Assembly: GCA_028280565.1 (NCBI GenBank)
Contig: JANQLQ010000222.1
Location: 1-40,831 of the forward strand
DNA: 40,831 nucleotides
Direction: 5' to 3'
Source of the DNA: Fulvivirga sp.
GTDB lineage: Bacteria > Bacteroidota > Bacteroidia > Cytophagales > Cyclobacteriaceae
The notes beneath the pieces were generated by a model. It was given only the letters and a program-made list of their open reading frames with translations. It was not told the DNA's origin and did not search any database. Positions 8,153-16,778 of the stretch are shown piece after piece. Position numbers and translations under genes: made by a program. Positions within the stretch are counted from its first letter, which is position 1. Every line of letters starts with the position of its first letter.

Positions 8153-8236
8153 TTTTAATTCCTAAAACCCATATTTTTATCCTTTAACAATATATTTTAA
8201 TTCCTAAAGAACATGTTTTAATTCTAAAAATACAAT
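8153..8236. promoter_or_regulatory. four 21-bp-phased operator-like repeats
   Basis: TTTTAATTCCTAAA at 8153, TTTTTATCCTTTAA at 8174, TTTTAATTCCTAAA at 8195 and TTTTAATTCTAAAA at 8216 start exactly 21 bp apart, two helical turns. The best unit is partly palindromic (TTTTA-N5-TAAAA, 8153-8167). They lie 118-201 bases upstream of the XRE-family gene at 8354. Repressor binding sites (autoregulation) or phased T-tracts causing DNA bending are both possible. Confidence 0.5.
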
Positions 8237-8353
8237 AAACTATGATATATGGCCATACTTATATTCAAGAATGCTACTAATAAAGAATATATTGCCATTA
8301 AAATTGACCATATTAAGAATACAGCTTACTCATTACTAATCTTATAGACTAAA

Positions 8354-8698
8354 ATGCTAACATTTAACCTTGATACGATCTGCCGGGCCCGTGGGATCAA
8401 ACGTAAATACGCTTTTTTAGCTAAAGTAGGCCTTACGTATCGTGTGGCGCGGCGATTGGCTGACGGGGATACGCAATCCCTCCGCACTTCGCATATTGAA
8501 AAGCTTTGCCTGGCGTTACATTGTACTCCGAATGACCTTTTACAGTGGACTCCCGAAGGGGACGTATCCCGTGACCATCCTTTGCAAGCGCTAAACCGGG
8601 AGCACCAGTTGGATGTCCTTAAAGAGATCAACGAATTACCCCTGGATAAGCTAGGGGAATTAAAGGCCACGTTGGATGAGCTAAAAGGTAAGGATTGA
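8354..8698 (+). CDS. small XRE/Cro-type DNA-binding regulator
   Basis: A 114-residue protein. Residues about 5-70 form a Cro/C1-type helix-turn-helix: FNLDTICRARGIKR, KVGLTYRVARRLADGDTQSL and HIEKLCLALHCTPNDLLQW. The last phrase, with 'alhCtpnDLl.w.p', is typical of the short YozG/HTH_26 regulators. The C-terminal 35 residues are a charged amphipathic helix (QLDVLKEINELPLDKLGEL), probably for dimerisation. No partner gene follows, so it is not obviously an antitoxin. It sits alone in a repeat-rich island behind an AT-rich upstream region with phased repeats that may be its operators. It may have been acquired horizontally; its target is unknown. Confidence 0.85.
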   Translation: MLTFNLDTICRARGIKRKYAFLAKVGLTYRVARRLADGDTQSLRTSHIEKLCLALHCTPNDLLQWTPEGDVSRDHPLQALNREHQLDVLKEINELPLDKLGELKATLDELKGKD

Positions 8699-8750
8699 AT
8701 GTGTTAAGACCGTGCGGTAGGCTTATCTTGCTTCACTACTTTTGTTTTCC

Positions 8751-8894
8751 GTCATCGCGAACCCAGCGGGTAGCCTTGGGCGCTGTGTGAAGCGATCCCC
8801 TGCTCGAGAAACGATACCAAAGTCCATGAGGTGTATCTCTTGGAGGGGATGGCTTCGTAGCCCTTGCACTGGCATCGCCAGCCTCGCCATGACG
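8751..8894. repeat. imperfect palindromic repeat, copy B
   Basis: It starts GTCATCGCGAACCCAGCG, passes GTGAAGCGATCCCC and ends GCCAGCCTCGCCATGACG. The right half, read on the other strand (GTCATGGCGAGGCTGGCGAT and on to CGAAGCCATCCCC), mirrors the left half. It is homologous to copy A at 7666-7832, with the centre diverged. Confidence 0.65.
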
Positions 8895-8909
8895 ATCCGT
8901 TTTTATTTT

Positions 8910-8958
8910 GTCATCCCCACTCCAAGTCATCCCCACTCCAAGCATTTTCGCGAAAATG
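8910..8958. repeat. 16-bp tandem duplication plus 16-bp palindrome
   Basis: GTCATCCCCACTCCAA occurs twice in a row (8910-8925, 8926-8941). It is followed at once by CATTTTCGCGAAAATG (8943-8958), a perfect palindrome. This is probably the remains of another 'gtcatcccc' type intergenic repeat. Confidence 0.55.
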
Positions 8959-9055
8959 GGCGACTCGCCGTGATGATTGTTTCACCGAAATGGGAGGGTT
9001 TTCGAAGACGGGCCAAACCTAGTGTTTTATCTTTTTGTCCTTGGCCAGGCCCTGT

Positions 9056-9134
9056 ATTTGCGCCTTAATGGTAAGGTGACCACTAAGGGAATAGGGCTCA
9101 AAAGATCATAAAATGATCCCCGTTAAGCGCAAAT
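9056..9134. repeat. bulged inverted repeat upstream of purM
   Basis: ATTTGCGC-c-TTAA at 9056-9068 pairs with TTAAGCGCAAAT at 9123-9134, leaving 54 bases between the arms. It lies just upstream of the purM promoter. It may be a repeat relic or a regulatory structure; nothing decides between them. Confidence 0.35.
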
Positions 9135-9182
9135 AATTTTCGGAAAGCGCCAGGTCTCCTATCAATAGGACGCTACTTTTCT

Positions 9183-9190
9183 TACTTTTG
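9183..9190 (+). promoter_or_regulatory. TAnnTTTG -7 element of the purM operon
   Basis: TACTTTTG matches the Bacteroidota -7 consensus exactly and lies 20 bases before the ATG at 9211. The -33 box is not obvious. A short untranslated leader of roughly 14 bases is predicted. Confidence 0.55.
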
Positions 9191-9210
9191 CATCTTTCCA
9201 CAAGTTGCCC

Positions 9211-10377
9211 ATGAACGAAAGATATGCTTCCCGTGGGGTCTCTGCCTCTAAAGAAGATGTACACAATGCCATCAAGGCCGTAGATAAAGGGCTTTATCCC
9301 AAAGCATTTTGCAAAATAGTAAAAGACTACCTCGGGGGGGATCCCGCCTACTGCAATATAATGCATGCTGACGGTGCAGGAACAAAGTCATCGCTGGCGT
9401 ACATCTATTGGAAAGAAACGGGCGACCTCTCGGTATGGAAAGGGATTGCCCAAGACGCCGTGATCATGAACGTTGATGACCTGCTATGCGTAGGTGCCGT
9501 GGATAATATTTTACTTTCTTCTACCATAGGCAGGAACAAATCGCTGATCCCGGGAGAAATAATTGCCGCACTGATCAATGGTACCGAGGAGGTACTGCAA
9601 ATGTTGAGAGACAACGGCGTTAACATTATCAGTACCGGCGGCGAAACTGCCGACTTGGGAGATTTGGTGCGTACCGTGGTAGTAGACAGTACCGTTACAG
9701 CGCGCATTAAAAGAGAGCAGGTCGTTGATAATGCCAATATCAGGGCCGGTAATGTTGTTATAGGCCTGGCATCCTATGGGCAAGCGACATACGAGGAAGA
9801 GTACAACGGCGGCATGGGGAGCAATGGTCTTACTTCGGCGCGTCATGATGTTTTTCACAAAGAATACGCCGGCAAATACCCGGAAACTTTTGAACCGTCT
9901 ATCCCGGGTGAATTGGTCTATTCCGGCAAGTACCATGTAACGGACCGCTTGCCCGGTGTGCCATTAGATATGGGGAAACTCGTACTGTCACCTACCAGAA
10001 CCTATGCGCCCATAGTGGTAGAAGCGCTGAAAAGACTGGGACCTAACATCAATGGTATGGTGCATTGTAGTGGAGGCGCTCAAACCAAGGTACTTCATTT
10101 TATTGAGGGCTTGCATGTGATCAAAGATAGCTTGTTTGAAATACCTGCCTTGTTCCAGGTGATCCAAGAGGAAAGTGGCACGGATTGGAAAGAGATGTAC
10201 AAAGTATTCAATATGGGCCATCGTTTGGAGATCTACTTAGACGAAAAATACGCACAGGAAATAATCGATATCTCCAAGGGGTTTGGAGTAGAAGCAAAGG
10301 TGATCGGCTACGTTGAGCCCTACCAAGGTAAACAAGTAACGATAAAAGGGCAAAACGGCGTGTTTAACTATAATTAG
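9211..10377 (+). CDS. purM: phosphoribosylformylglycinamidine cyclo-ligase (AIR synthase)
   Basis: AIR synthase closes the imidazole ring of FGAM using ATP, the fifth step of purine synthesis. The start is the ATG at 9211 (MNERYASRGVSASKEDV); a TTG six bases upstream is less likely. At 388 residues it is longer than the ~345-residue enterobacterial enzyme and matches the Bacteroidota form. Visible PurM-superfamily signatures are the phosphate loop HADGAGTKSSLAY, AQDAVIMNVDDLLCVGA, the Gly-rich ISTGGETADLGDLV, GLASYGQATYEEEYNGGMGSN and the C-terminal HCSGGAQTKVL and NMGHRLEIY. It leads an operon with the M1 peptidase gene 3 bases after its stop. Confidence 0.93.
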   Translation: MNERYASRGVSASKEDVHNAIKAVDKGLYPKAFCKIVKDYLGGDPAYCNIMHADGAGTKSSLAYIYWKETGDLSVWKGIAQDAVIMNVDDLLCVGAVDNILLSSTIGRNKSLIPGEIIAALINGTEEVLQMLRDNGVNIISTGGETADLGDLVRTVVVDSTVTARIKREQVVDNANIRAGNVVIGLASYGQATYEEEYNGGMGSNGLTSARHDVFHKEYAGKYPETFEPSIPGELVYSGKYHVTDRLPGVPLDMGKLVLSPTRTYAPIVVEALKRLGPNINGMVHCSGGAQTKVLHFIEGLHVIKDSLFEIPALFQVIQEESGTDWKEMYKVFNMGHRLEIYLDEKYAQEIIDISKGFGVEAKVIGYVEPYQGKQVTIKGQNGVFNYN

Positions 10378-10380
10378 CCT

Positions 10381-12243
10381 ATGCATAAAACAAAAGGAGT
10401 ATATTTTGCTTTACTCATCACAGCCTTATCTTGCCAGTCACCCGCTGGCGAAGACAAACCGGTAAAAAATACAATGAATGTCACTGATCCGCATAGCTAC
10501 GCGCAACCCAATGAATCAATCGTAACCCATTTGGAATGGAAGGCTGACGTAAATTTTGATACAAAAACGATAAAGGCACAGGCCTCACTGAGTCTTGATA
10601 ACAGTGCTGATGCTCAAAAACTATACCTGGATACCAAAGGACTGGATATAACCGGTGTATTCATAGGCGGAACCGCTGTAGATTTTGTATTGAAAGAAGC
10701 GGATGAGCATAAAGGAAGTGCTCTTGAAATACCGATCACCCCGGCCACCCAAACGGTTGATATCCATTACACTACCTTGCCTGGCGCGGAGGCCTTGCAA
10801 TGGCTAAGCCCGCAACAAACAGCAGACAAGCAGTATCCTTTTTTATTCACACAGTCTCAAGCGATCTTAGCGCGCAGTTGGGTACCCATACAAGATTCAC
10901 CGGGGATCCGGTTTACTTACAGTGCAGAAGTCGCTGTTCCGCAAGGATTGATGGCGTTAATGAGTGCGGAAAACCCCACTTCGGTCAGTGCCGATGGCAA
11001 GTACCACTTTCAAATGAAACAGCCCATCCCAGCCTACCTACTCGCATTGGCCGTGGGTAAACTTGAATTTGAATCTCTAGGTCCCCGGAGCGGGGTTTAT
11101 GCGGAGTCATCCGTATTGGAAAAGGCAGCGACAGAATTTGAAGACCTAGAGTCCATGATCACTGCTGCGGAAAAACTCTACGGCCCCTATCGGTGGGACC
11201 GCTATGACCTTTTGGTATTACCTCCTAGCTTTCCTTTTGGCGGGATGGAAAATCCAAGGCTTACCTTTGCCACACCTACAATACTGGCAGGCGATAAGTC
11301 GCTGGTATCGCTTGTGGCCCATGAACTGGCCCATTCGTGGTCCGGCAACTTGGTGACGAATGCCACTTGGAACGATTTCTGGTTGAATGAGGGGTTTACA
11401 GTGTATTTCGAGCAGCGGATCATGGAACAAGTCTATGGCCGGGATTACAGTGAAATGCTGGCCGCCTTAGCATCCCAAGGTCTGCAAGAAGAAATTGATC
11501 ATATGACCCGTGAAGGTAAGGAAAACGATACCAAGCTTAAACTGGATCTAACGGGCCGAAACCCAGATGACGGGGTGACCTCTATTGCTTATGATAAAGG
11601 ATATTTACTATTAAGAAACCTAGAAGAATCCTTAGGAAGAGACAAATTTGATGGGTTCTTGAAAGATTATTTCCAGCAGAATGCCTTCCAAGTCATGACT
11701 ACCGAGGAATTCATATCCCAGTTTGAAGAGTTTTTGGAAGGACAAGATACGAGGGTTGATTTGAAAGCTTGGATCTATCAGCCGGGTTTGCCTGTAAATG
11801 CCATTTTGCCTACGTCTGACAGGTTTTCATTGGTAGATGCCGAGTTGCAAAAATTTTTGCAGGGCGCGGATCCGTCGGGGCTTAACACCGCTAAATGGAC
11901 CTCGCATGAATGGTTACACTTTATCCGTTCACTCCCGTCAGACCTGGTACTAGCACAATTGAAGGTACTCGATGACACCTTCAATTTTACAGGCTCCGGG
12001 AATGCCGAAGTGCTAACTGCCTGGTTGATACAATCTGTCAAACACAATTACACCCCTGCTTACGAGCGTTTAGAGGAATTCCTCGTACGTACAGGCAGGA
12101 GAAAGTTTTTGAGTCCCATATACAGCGAAATGATCAAAACAGGAGAAGGGAAAACTATGGCATTAGCCATTTACGAAAAAGCCCGGCCTAATTATCATTT
12201 TGTGGCAACTAATACCTTGGACGAAATGTTAGCTATAGACTGA
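10381..12243 (+). CDS. M1-family zinc aminopeptidase lipoprotein
   Basis: A 620-residue membrane-anchored metallopeptidase related to leukotriene-A4 hydrolase/aminopeptidase N. The signal ends in the lipobox TALSC (Cys18). An N-terminal beta-saddle domain is followed by the catalytic domain with the exopeptidase motif GGMEN (287-291), zinc site HELAH (His314, Glu315, His318) and the third ligand in NEG (Glu337), exactly HExxH-x18-E. The C-terminal helical domain resembles the LTA4H C-terminal region (WTSHEWLHFIRSLP, LARFLVRTGR-like text at LEEFLVRTGRRKFL). All active-site residues are present, so it should be active, probably trimming N-terminal residues of peptides in the periplasm. It lies 3 bases after purM and 21 bases before the thiol peroxidase gene. 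Confidence 0.92.
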   Translation: MHKTKGVYFALLITALSCQSPAGEDKPVKNTMNVTDPHSYAQPNESIVTHLEWKADVNFDTKTIKAQASLSLDNSADAQKLYLDTKGLDITGVFIGGTAVDFVLKEADEHKGSALEIPITPATQTVDIHYTTLPGAEALQWLSPQQTADKQYPFLFTQSQAILARSWVPIQDSPGIRFTYSAEVAVPQGLMALMSAENPTSVSADGKYHFQMKQPIPAYLLALAVGKLEFESLGPRSGVYAESSVLEKAATEFEDLESMITAAEKLYGPYRWDRYDLLVLPPSFPFGGMENPRLTFATPTILAGDKSLVSLVAHELAHSWSGNLVTNATWNDFWLNEGFTVYFEQRIMEQVYGRDYSEMLAALASQGLQEEIDHMTREGKENDTKLKLDLTGRNPDDGVTSIAYDKGYLLLRNLEESLGRDKFDGFLKDYFQQNAFQVMTTEEFISQFEEFLEGQDTRVDLKAWIYQPGLPVNAILPTSDRFSLVDAELQKFLQGADPSGLNTAKWTSHEWLHFIRSLPSDLVLAQLKVLDDTFNFTGSGNAEVLTAWLIQSVKHNYTPAYERLEEFLVRTGRRKFLSPIYSEMIKTGEGKTMALAIYEKARPNYHFVATNTLDEMLAID

Positions 12244-12264
12244 AACAACTAATCTATAAACATA

Positions 12265-12759
12265 ATGGCACAAGTAACATTAAAAGGTAATCCTTCTAAC
12301 ACTAACGGCGAGCTACCGTCTACCGGGACTGCGCTGGACTTCACCCTTACCAAGTCTGACCTTTCTGAGGCAAAACTTGATGATTTTAAAGGTAAGAAAG
12401 TGGTTTTAAATATCTTCCCTAGTATTGACACGTCTACTTGTGCCACTTCCGTAAGAAAGTTTAACGAAAAGGCAGCATCGTTAGATAATACCGTGGTCCT
12501 ATGCATTTCTAAGGACCTGCCATTTGCACAGGCCAGGTTTTGTGGCGCAGAGGGGATTGAAAATGTAGTGACTCTCTCTGATTTCAGGCATCCGGAATTT
12601 GCCGAACAACTGGGCATTGCATTAAAAGATGGTCCCCTAGCAGGTTTGGATGCCCGATCCGTGGTCGTGCTAGACGAGGAGGGCAAGGTAATCTATACCC
12701 AGCTCGTAAGCGAGATTGTAGATGAGCCGGATTATGATGCCGCTTTGAATAGTTTGTAA
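12265..12759 (+). CDS. tpx: thiol peroxidase (atypical 2-Cys peroxiredoxin)
   Basis: Tpx reduces hydrogen peroxide and alkyl hydroperoxides with thioredoxin as electron donor. At 164 residues it has the normal family length. The peroxidatic Cys59 is in the motif [13 protein letters not shown] and the resolving Cys93 is in ARFCGAEG, matching Cys61 and Cys95 of the E. coli enzyme; Arg in [11 protein letters not shown] is the conserved active-site Arg region. It has no signal peptide, so it is cytoplasmic. It is the last gene of the purM operon and is followed by a hairpin terminator at 12773. Confidence 0.96.
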   Translation: MAQVTLKGNPSNTNGELPSTGTALDFTLTKSDLSEAKLDDFKGKKVVLNIFPSIDTSTCATSVRKFNEKAASLDNTVVLCISKDLPFAQARFCGAEGIENVVTLSDFRHPEFAEQLGIALKDGPLAGLDARSVVVLDEEGKVIYTQLVSEIVDEPDYDAALNSL

Positions 12760-12772
12760 GCTTATAATTTGT

Positions 12773-12812
12773 AATTCTACGCTCGGAGGGGTATGAGCCT
12801 GGGCGTAGAATT
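12773..12812 (+). terminator. terminator after tpx
   Basis: AATTCTACGC (12773-12782) pairs with GCGTAGAATT (12803-12812), a 10-bp stem with a 20-base loop that can fold further. The 3' arm runs into an AT-rich stretch, although not a pure T-run. It lies 14 bases after the tpx stop. Confidence 0.6.
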
Positions 12813-12955
12813 TATATAAAACTTACGAATCTGGACACTGGAATAATTTATTGCGTTGATGTGGACCCGGGTGATGTTAGTTACTGGAAATCTCCTCTCT
12901 ATGCGCCAATTTGAGTTTTCAATGATTCCCGAATCCGCGTTACGAGTACCCCAGG

Positions 12956-13079
12956 TTTAATGCCGTTTAGATAAGGCCGTCGCTCACCCCTAAACCCCTG
13001 GAGGGGAACCAACCGCGCAATGGAGTGCACCTCCAGGGGTGAGGGGTGTGATGGATCTGCCAAACTCAACGGCATTAAA
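12956..13079. repeat. two-tier inverted-repeat element
   Basis: Outer arms TTTAATGCCGTT (12956-12967) and AACGGCATTAAA (13068-13079) are perfect complements. Inside them CACCCCT-AA-ACCCCTGGAGG (12985-13004) pairs with CCTCCAGGGGT-G-AGGGGTG (13030-13048). It lies between the 3' ends of tpx (plus) and the M14 peptidase gene (minus). The CTCACCCCT/CCCCTGGAG words recall an intergenic palindrome family of Bacteroidota. It may also terminate both converging transcripts. Confidence 0.6.
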
Positions 13080-13119
13080 TCCAGGTTTAAACGAACCCTA
13101 AGGTTTTGATGGAGATAGT

Positions 13120-15636
13120 TCAATTTCCTACCAGGAAAACGGCATTGCTGAACAGTAGTTTTCCATTCTCCCAGAAAGCCCGGAAAAGTGGGTTATCCAC
13201 CATGTAAACAATTTCCCCTTGCCCCTTTTTTTCCACACCAAAAACAAGGCTGTTTTCTAGCTTATCTACTGCCTTGAAACCGGCAAAACCACTCACTGGA
13301 ATGGATTCTTTTTTTAGCACCCCAACATTTTGCCCGTTTTCTAAGTAGGCAAAACGCAGGTTACTGGTTTTCAAAGAGAAATATTCGCTGCCGTAGCCAT
13401 AGGCCAATGGATTGGAATTGTCCAGCGCTACCTTGAATATAGCGCCGAAGATCGAGCTTGACAGCCCGTCCCTTTCCGAGGCATCGAAAGGTTTTAGACG
13501 CTCTTGAAGCGTTGGGGTGTCATTTTTATTTGCGTTTTTCTCATTTTTGGTGAACTCCTTCAGTGAAAACCCATTTTTATCTTTAAATACATTTAGTGCC
13601 CTGCCTATGGCAATAACTTTACCACCGCGGCGGACCCAACCTGAAAGTTCGTTTAAAACGCTCTCGGAAAACAAGTGATAGCTACCGTTAGGAATAATCA
13701 GAACATCATACTTACTTAGGTCCACCTGGTTGAAGTAATCGGTACGAATGGCCGTGATGGGGTAATCAAGGTGCTGTTCGAAAAAATACCACGTTTCGCC
13801 AAAGTTCAATGAAGAGGTCTGTGGCCCGGAGAGCACCGCGATCTTTGGTGGTTTGATCCTTGCGATTTCGCCCGAACCTAGGTCCGCCCCAGAATCTACA
13901 AAACCAGTCTTCACCGGCACAATGCTCCGCTCGAATTTTTTAGTGGCTTCTAACACGAGTTCGTCAAACCGCGGCCCAAGCCGTTCATTTGTTCTGCGGG
14001 TCACTACTATGGTCCCTTTTTTATAAGATTGGCCCTCCAACGTGAAGGAACGGTGTGCCACGCGCGCATTTACACCGTTTTTGAGTAAGTAACACAGCCA
14101 TTTTACATCTTGGAGGCTATTATACTTGGCTAAGTATGCATAGGGTTTTTGGTCTGTCTTGAGAATTTCCGAGGATGGAAATTCATAGGGTTCGGTCACA
14201 TTCACTTTTTCCAGCAAGGCGTAAGCCTCTAGCCCGTAAGCATAGGGCAGTGACCAGGCCGTAATATCATACGTTAAGGTATCCGAAAGCTTTACGTCAG
14301 GCTCGAATAGCGCAGTGACCAACTTTGATTTAGGCTGGTGGGTACTGATGAGTAGGTCATTGCCCGAGATAGATACAGATGAAGTGGTGTTTTTTGTATA
14401 ACTGAAGCCATTGAAGGTTTGACTACGGTTACTTTTACCATATTGTATTTTTTGTTTGTTTAAAAATTCAACCAAGGCCCGGACCTTATCCGGCTCATTC
14501 GAACCCTTGACCACGTAAGTCTTATACCTGCCTGCCGGCCGGTTCACATTTTGTTCAAAATAACGGGCAAACTCCGTGGTGAGCCGATCCGCATTTTTTG
14601 ATGAGATTTCCACGGTAGAGATCCCCGTGGTGAAATGATGCGCAACCCGGTCTTTGAGGGTAAGGGTATCCCCATACTCCGTGATAATGCCCAGCCCGGC
14701 AAAACCATGCCCGGCTTGTTCGTAGGTCATGCCAATGGCGCCATTGTAGGTAGGATAGGTATCCCCATAACTAGGATAAAGCAGGTCAAATCGTTCTTTG
14801 GTAAAATACAGCCAACCTTCTTGATCAAAATACTGGGCATGATTCTTCCCGATCGTGACCTGGAACTCACGTTGCCACGGGGTGATCACTTCATGGAAAG
14901 GTTCGGCAGCCGGGGCAAAGTAATAAGGACTGTTATAGCTTTGTTCGTGAAAATCTACGTGGATATGCGGCAGTATCTCGTTGTAGGCGCGCATCCTTTG
15001 ATAAGATTCCTGTTGGGTTTGCCAAGCCCAATCCCGGTTAAGGTCGAAGAGGTAGTGGTTCGGCCTGCCCCCGGGCCAAGGCTCCCTGTGCTCCATAGCA
15101 TCGCCATTGGGGTTGAAATCTTTATTTGCAAATTGGTTGTAGAAGTTAGCGTACCTATCCCTGCCATCGGGGTTAATGCACGGGTCGATGATCACCAAGG
15201 TGTTCTCAAGCCAAGATTGCGCCCGTTCACCGGTTACCAGCTCGTGGAGGGTTTTCATGGCAGCTTCGAGGCAGGATGCTTCGTTACCATGGATATTATA
15301 GCTTAACCACACTAAGGCTACATCATCATCGGTGGCATTCCCCTCCAGCATGCGAGCACGGCGCAAATTGTTTTTCCTGATCTCATCCCACCGGTCGATA
15401 TTCTCTTGCGAGGAGATCACCGCCATGACCAGTGGACGATGTTCGTAAGTCTCCCCATAAGGGAATAGCAATACGTTTGAGGCACTTTCCGCGGCGTGTT
15501 CAAAGTATTCCACCACCTTATGATGGCGTGTAAACCTCTCTCCAAGTTCGTACCCCAGAAACTCACCCGGGGATTTTAGTTGTGCATATAAAAACTGGGC
15601 CATTAGGAGAAAAGGAATGCAAAGCGCTTTTTTCAT
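13120..15636 (-). CDS. secreted M14 zinc carboxypeptidase with GATase1-like tail
   Basis: An 838-residue exported protein with a signal peptide ending near residue 19 (FLYAQ). The M14 domain (about 25-350) shows the first zinc pair in NIHGNEASC (His116, Glu119), substrate-binding text INPDGRDRY and DLNRDW, the third ligand in DFHEQ (His230) and the catalytic Glu in TYEQAGHG (Glu306). After a spacer domain, residues about 595-690 resemble a class I glutamine-amidotransferase/ThuA-like fold (KIAVLSGPQTSS, DVLIIPNGSY, LSGWVRRGGKVIAIG), an arrangement known in large Bacteroidota M14 peptidases. A peptide- or cell-wall-trimming role is inferred. It is a single gene, read convergently with the purM operon. 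No T9SS sorting domain is evident. Confidence 0.9.
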   Translation of the reverse strand: MKKALCIPFLLMAQFLYAQLKSPGEFLGYELGERFTRHHKVVEYFEHAAESASNVLLFPYGETYEHRPLVMAVISSQENIDRWDEIRKNNLRRARMLEGNATDDDVALVWLSYNIHGNEASCLEAAMKTLHELVTGERAQSWLENTLVIIDPCINPDGRDRYANFYNQFANKDFNPNGDAMEHREPWPGGRPNHYLFDLNRDWAWQTQQESYQRMRAYNEILPHIHVDFHEQSYNSPYYFAPAAEPFHEVITPWQREFQVTIGKNHAQYFDQEGWLYFTKERFDLLYPSYGDTYPTYNGAIGMTYEQAGHGFAGLGIITEYGDTLTLKDRVAHHFTTGISTVEISSKNADRLTTEFARYFEQNVNRPAGRYKTYVVKGSNEPDKVRALVEFLNKQKIQYGKSNRSQTFNGFSYTKNTTSSVSISGNDLLISTHQPKSKLVTALFEPDVKLSDTLTYDITAWSLPYAYGLEAYALLEKVNVTEPYEFPSSEILKTDQKPYAYLAKYNSLQDVKWLCYLLKNGVNARVAHRSFTLEGQSYKKGTIVVTRRTNERLGPRFDELVLEATKKFERSIVPVKTGFVDSGADLGSGEIARIKPPKIAVLSGPQTSSLNFGETWYFFEQHLDYPITAIRTDYFNQVDLSKYDVLIIPNGSYHLFSESVLNELSGWVRRGGKVIAIGRALNVFKDKNGFSLKEFTKNEKNANKNDTPTLQERLKPFDASERDGLSSSIFGAIFKVALDNSNPLAYGYGSEYFSLKTSNLRFAYLENGQNVGVLKKESIPVSGFAGFKAVDKLENSLVFGVEKKGQGEIVYMVDNPLFRAFWENGKLLFSNAVFLVGN

Positions 15637-15839
15637 AGGTACGTATAGGTTTTCAGTGGTGTAGTTTACAAATTTTAGTAATATTCTTCATGCAGAAGGC
15701 CACTGAACGGAAGCCTTTTATGTTAGGTGGTAACCTCCGCGAATACTGCAATTATGAATATACCGAATATGAATGGAGCCTCAATCACCAAGATATCATT
15801 ATTGTACAATTTTTTACAGGTGGCGGAGAGTAAACTTTA
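15637..15839. other. divergent intergenic region
   Basis: This is the upstream region of both the M14 gene (minus) and the patatin gene (plus). No perfect TAnnTTTG was found. Near misses are AAATTTTA on the plus strand at about 15671 and TACAATTT at about 15804. A short repeat, TATGAATATACC-GAATATGAAT, is seen at about 15752-15774. Before the patatin ATG there is a rare Shine-Dalgarno-like GGCGGAGAG. Confidence 0.35.
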
Positions 15840-16778
15840 ATGGTGCCGGTTTCAGGAAACCTTGCTAACTTGGGTAGAATAAATGGATCAACGGTGAGCA
15901 AGTCGGTGGCATTGGTACTCTCTAGCGGTGGTGCCCGAGGGGTGGCGCATATGGGAGTGATAGAAGCTTTATTGGAGGAGGGTTATACCATAACTTCTAT
16001 TGCAGGGAGTTCTATGGGTGCAGTGGTCGGAGGCGTATACGCCGCCGGAAAGTTCGAGGAATACAAGGACTGGATCTCTAACCTGGATAAACTCGATGTT
16101 TTCAAGCTGTTGGATTTTACCTTAAGCACACAAGGGTTTGTACGGGGGGAGCGTGTATTCAAAGAGATGAAAAAATTCATCGAAGACCGTGATATCGAGG
16201 ATTTAACCCTCCCTTTTGCCGCGGTAGCTACGGATATTGTCAATAAAAAGGAAGTAGTTTTCACTTCAGGTAGCCTCTACACGGCCTTAAGGGCTTCTGC
16301 GGCCATCCCTTCGGTATTGAAGCCCAGTATTATTAATGATATAGAGCTCGTAGATGGCGGTGTATTGAATCCCATCCCTATTCATCACGTCAAGCGTCAT
16401 AGTGAGGATGTTTTGGTGGTTTCCGATGTAAATGCTGAAGTGCCCAATACCATGGCCAAGGAAAAGACAGAAGATAAGAACAGGTTTGCCCCATTATTGG
16501 AAAAGTGGAGTAACATCTTTCCTAACGTAGCCACTAATACTAAGACCAAACGGCTGGGGATTTTCGATCTTTTTGCGCGCTCTATTGATCTCATGCAGGA
16601 CCGTATTTCGGATTATATCATTGAGCAGAGCTCACCGGATGTTGTCGTAAAGATGTCACGAGAGATCTGCTCTACTTTCGAATTTTACCGGTCTGCCGAG
16701 CTCATTGAATATGGCAAAAAAGAGACAAAAAGAGCATTAAAACATGCATTTCAAAGAACTGAACAGGGCAATAGGTAA
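15840..16778 (+). CDS. patatin-like phospholipase
   Basis: A 312-residue cytoplasmic lipase-like protein (RssA/NTE type). The oxyanion motif is SSGGARGVAH (residues 28-37), the nucleophile elbow is GSSMG with Ser58, and the second catalytic residue is in VDGGVLNP (Asp172), giving the complete Ser-Asp dyad. It should hydrolyse acyl-ester bonds of phospholipids or lysophospholipids. The start is the only in-frame ATG before the catalytic core and is preceded by an SD-like GGAGAG. It overlaps the methyltransferase gene by 35 bases, so the two are translationally coupled. The C-terminal ~80 residues are helical and charged. Confidence 0.92.
   Translation: MVPVSGNLANLGRINGSTVSKSVALVLSSGGARGVAHMGVIEALLEEGYTITSIAGSSMGAVVGGVYAAGKFEEYKDWISNLDKLDVFKLLDFTLSTQGFVRGERVFKEMKKFIEDRDIEDLTLPFAAVATDIVNKKEVVFTSGSLYTALRASAAIPSVLKPSIINDIELVDGGVLNPIPIHHVKRHSEDVLVVSDVNAEVPNTMAKEKTEDKNRFAPLLEKWSNIFPNVATNTKTKRLGIFDLFARSIDLMQDRISDYIIEQSSPDVVVKMSREICSTFEFYRSAELIEYGKKETKRALKHAFQRTEQGNR

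Larger units (their letters stand above)
7497..8353. other. repeat-rich gene-poor region upstream of the XRE gene
   Basis: No gene is supported. It contains a palindromic element (7666-7832), a run of hairpins (7911-8050) and then a sharply AT-rich tract from about 8080 that holds four 21-bp-phased repeats (8153-8236). These parts are described separately. Small open frames inside the palindromic element are shadows of the repeat. Confidence 0.6.
8699..9210. other. intergenic repeats before purM
   Basis: No gene is supported. It holds palindromic repeat copy B (8751-8894), a 16-bp tandem duplication with a perfect palindrome (8910-8958), a bulged inverted repeat (9056-9134) and the purM promoter (9183-9190). 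Open frames across 8736-9068 are shadows of the repeats. Confidence 0.55.

Noticed and set aside
8153-8236. The phased repeats as a small CRISPR array
   Set aside because: Units are AT-rich, about 14 bases and directly phased at 21 bp, with no true spacers and no cas genes.
14635-15306. A 223-codon open frame on the plus strand inside the M14 gene
   Set aside because: It lies opposite a complete, motif-rich zinc carboxypeptidase domain and has no recognisable domain or start context; it is a shadow.
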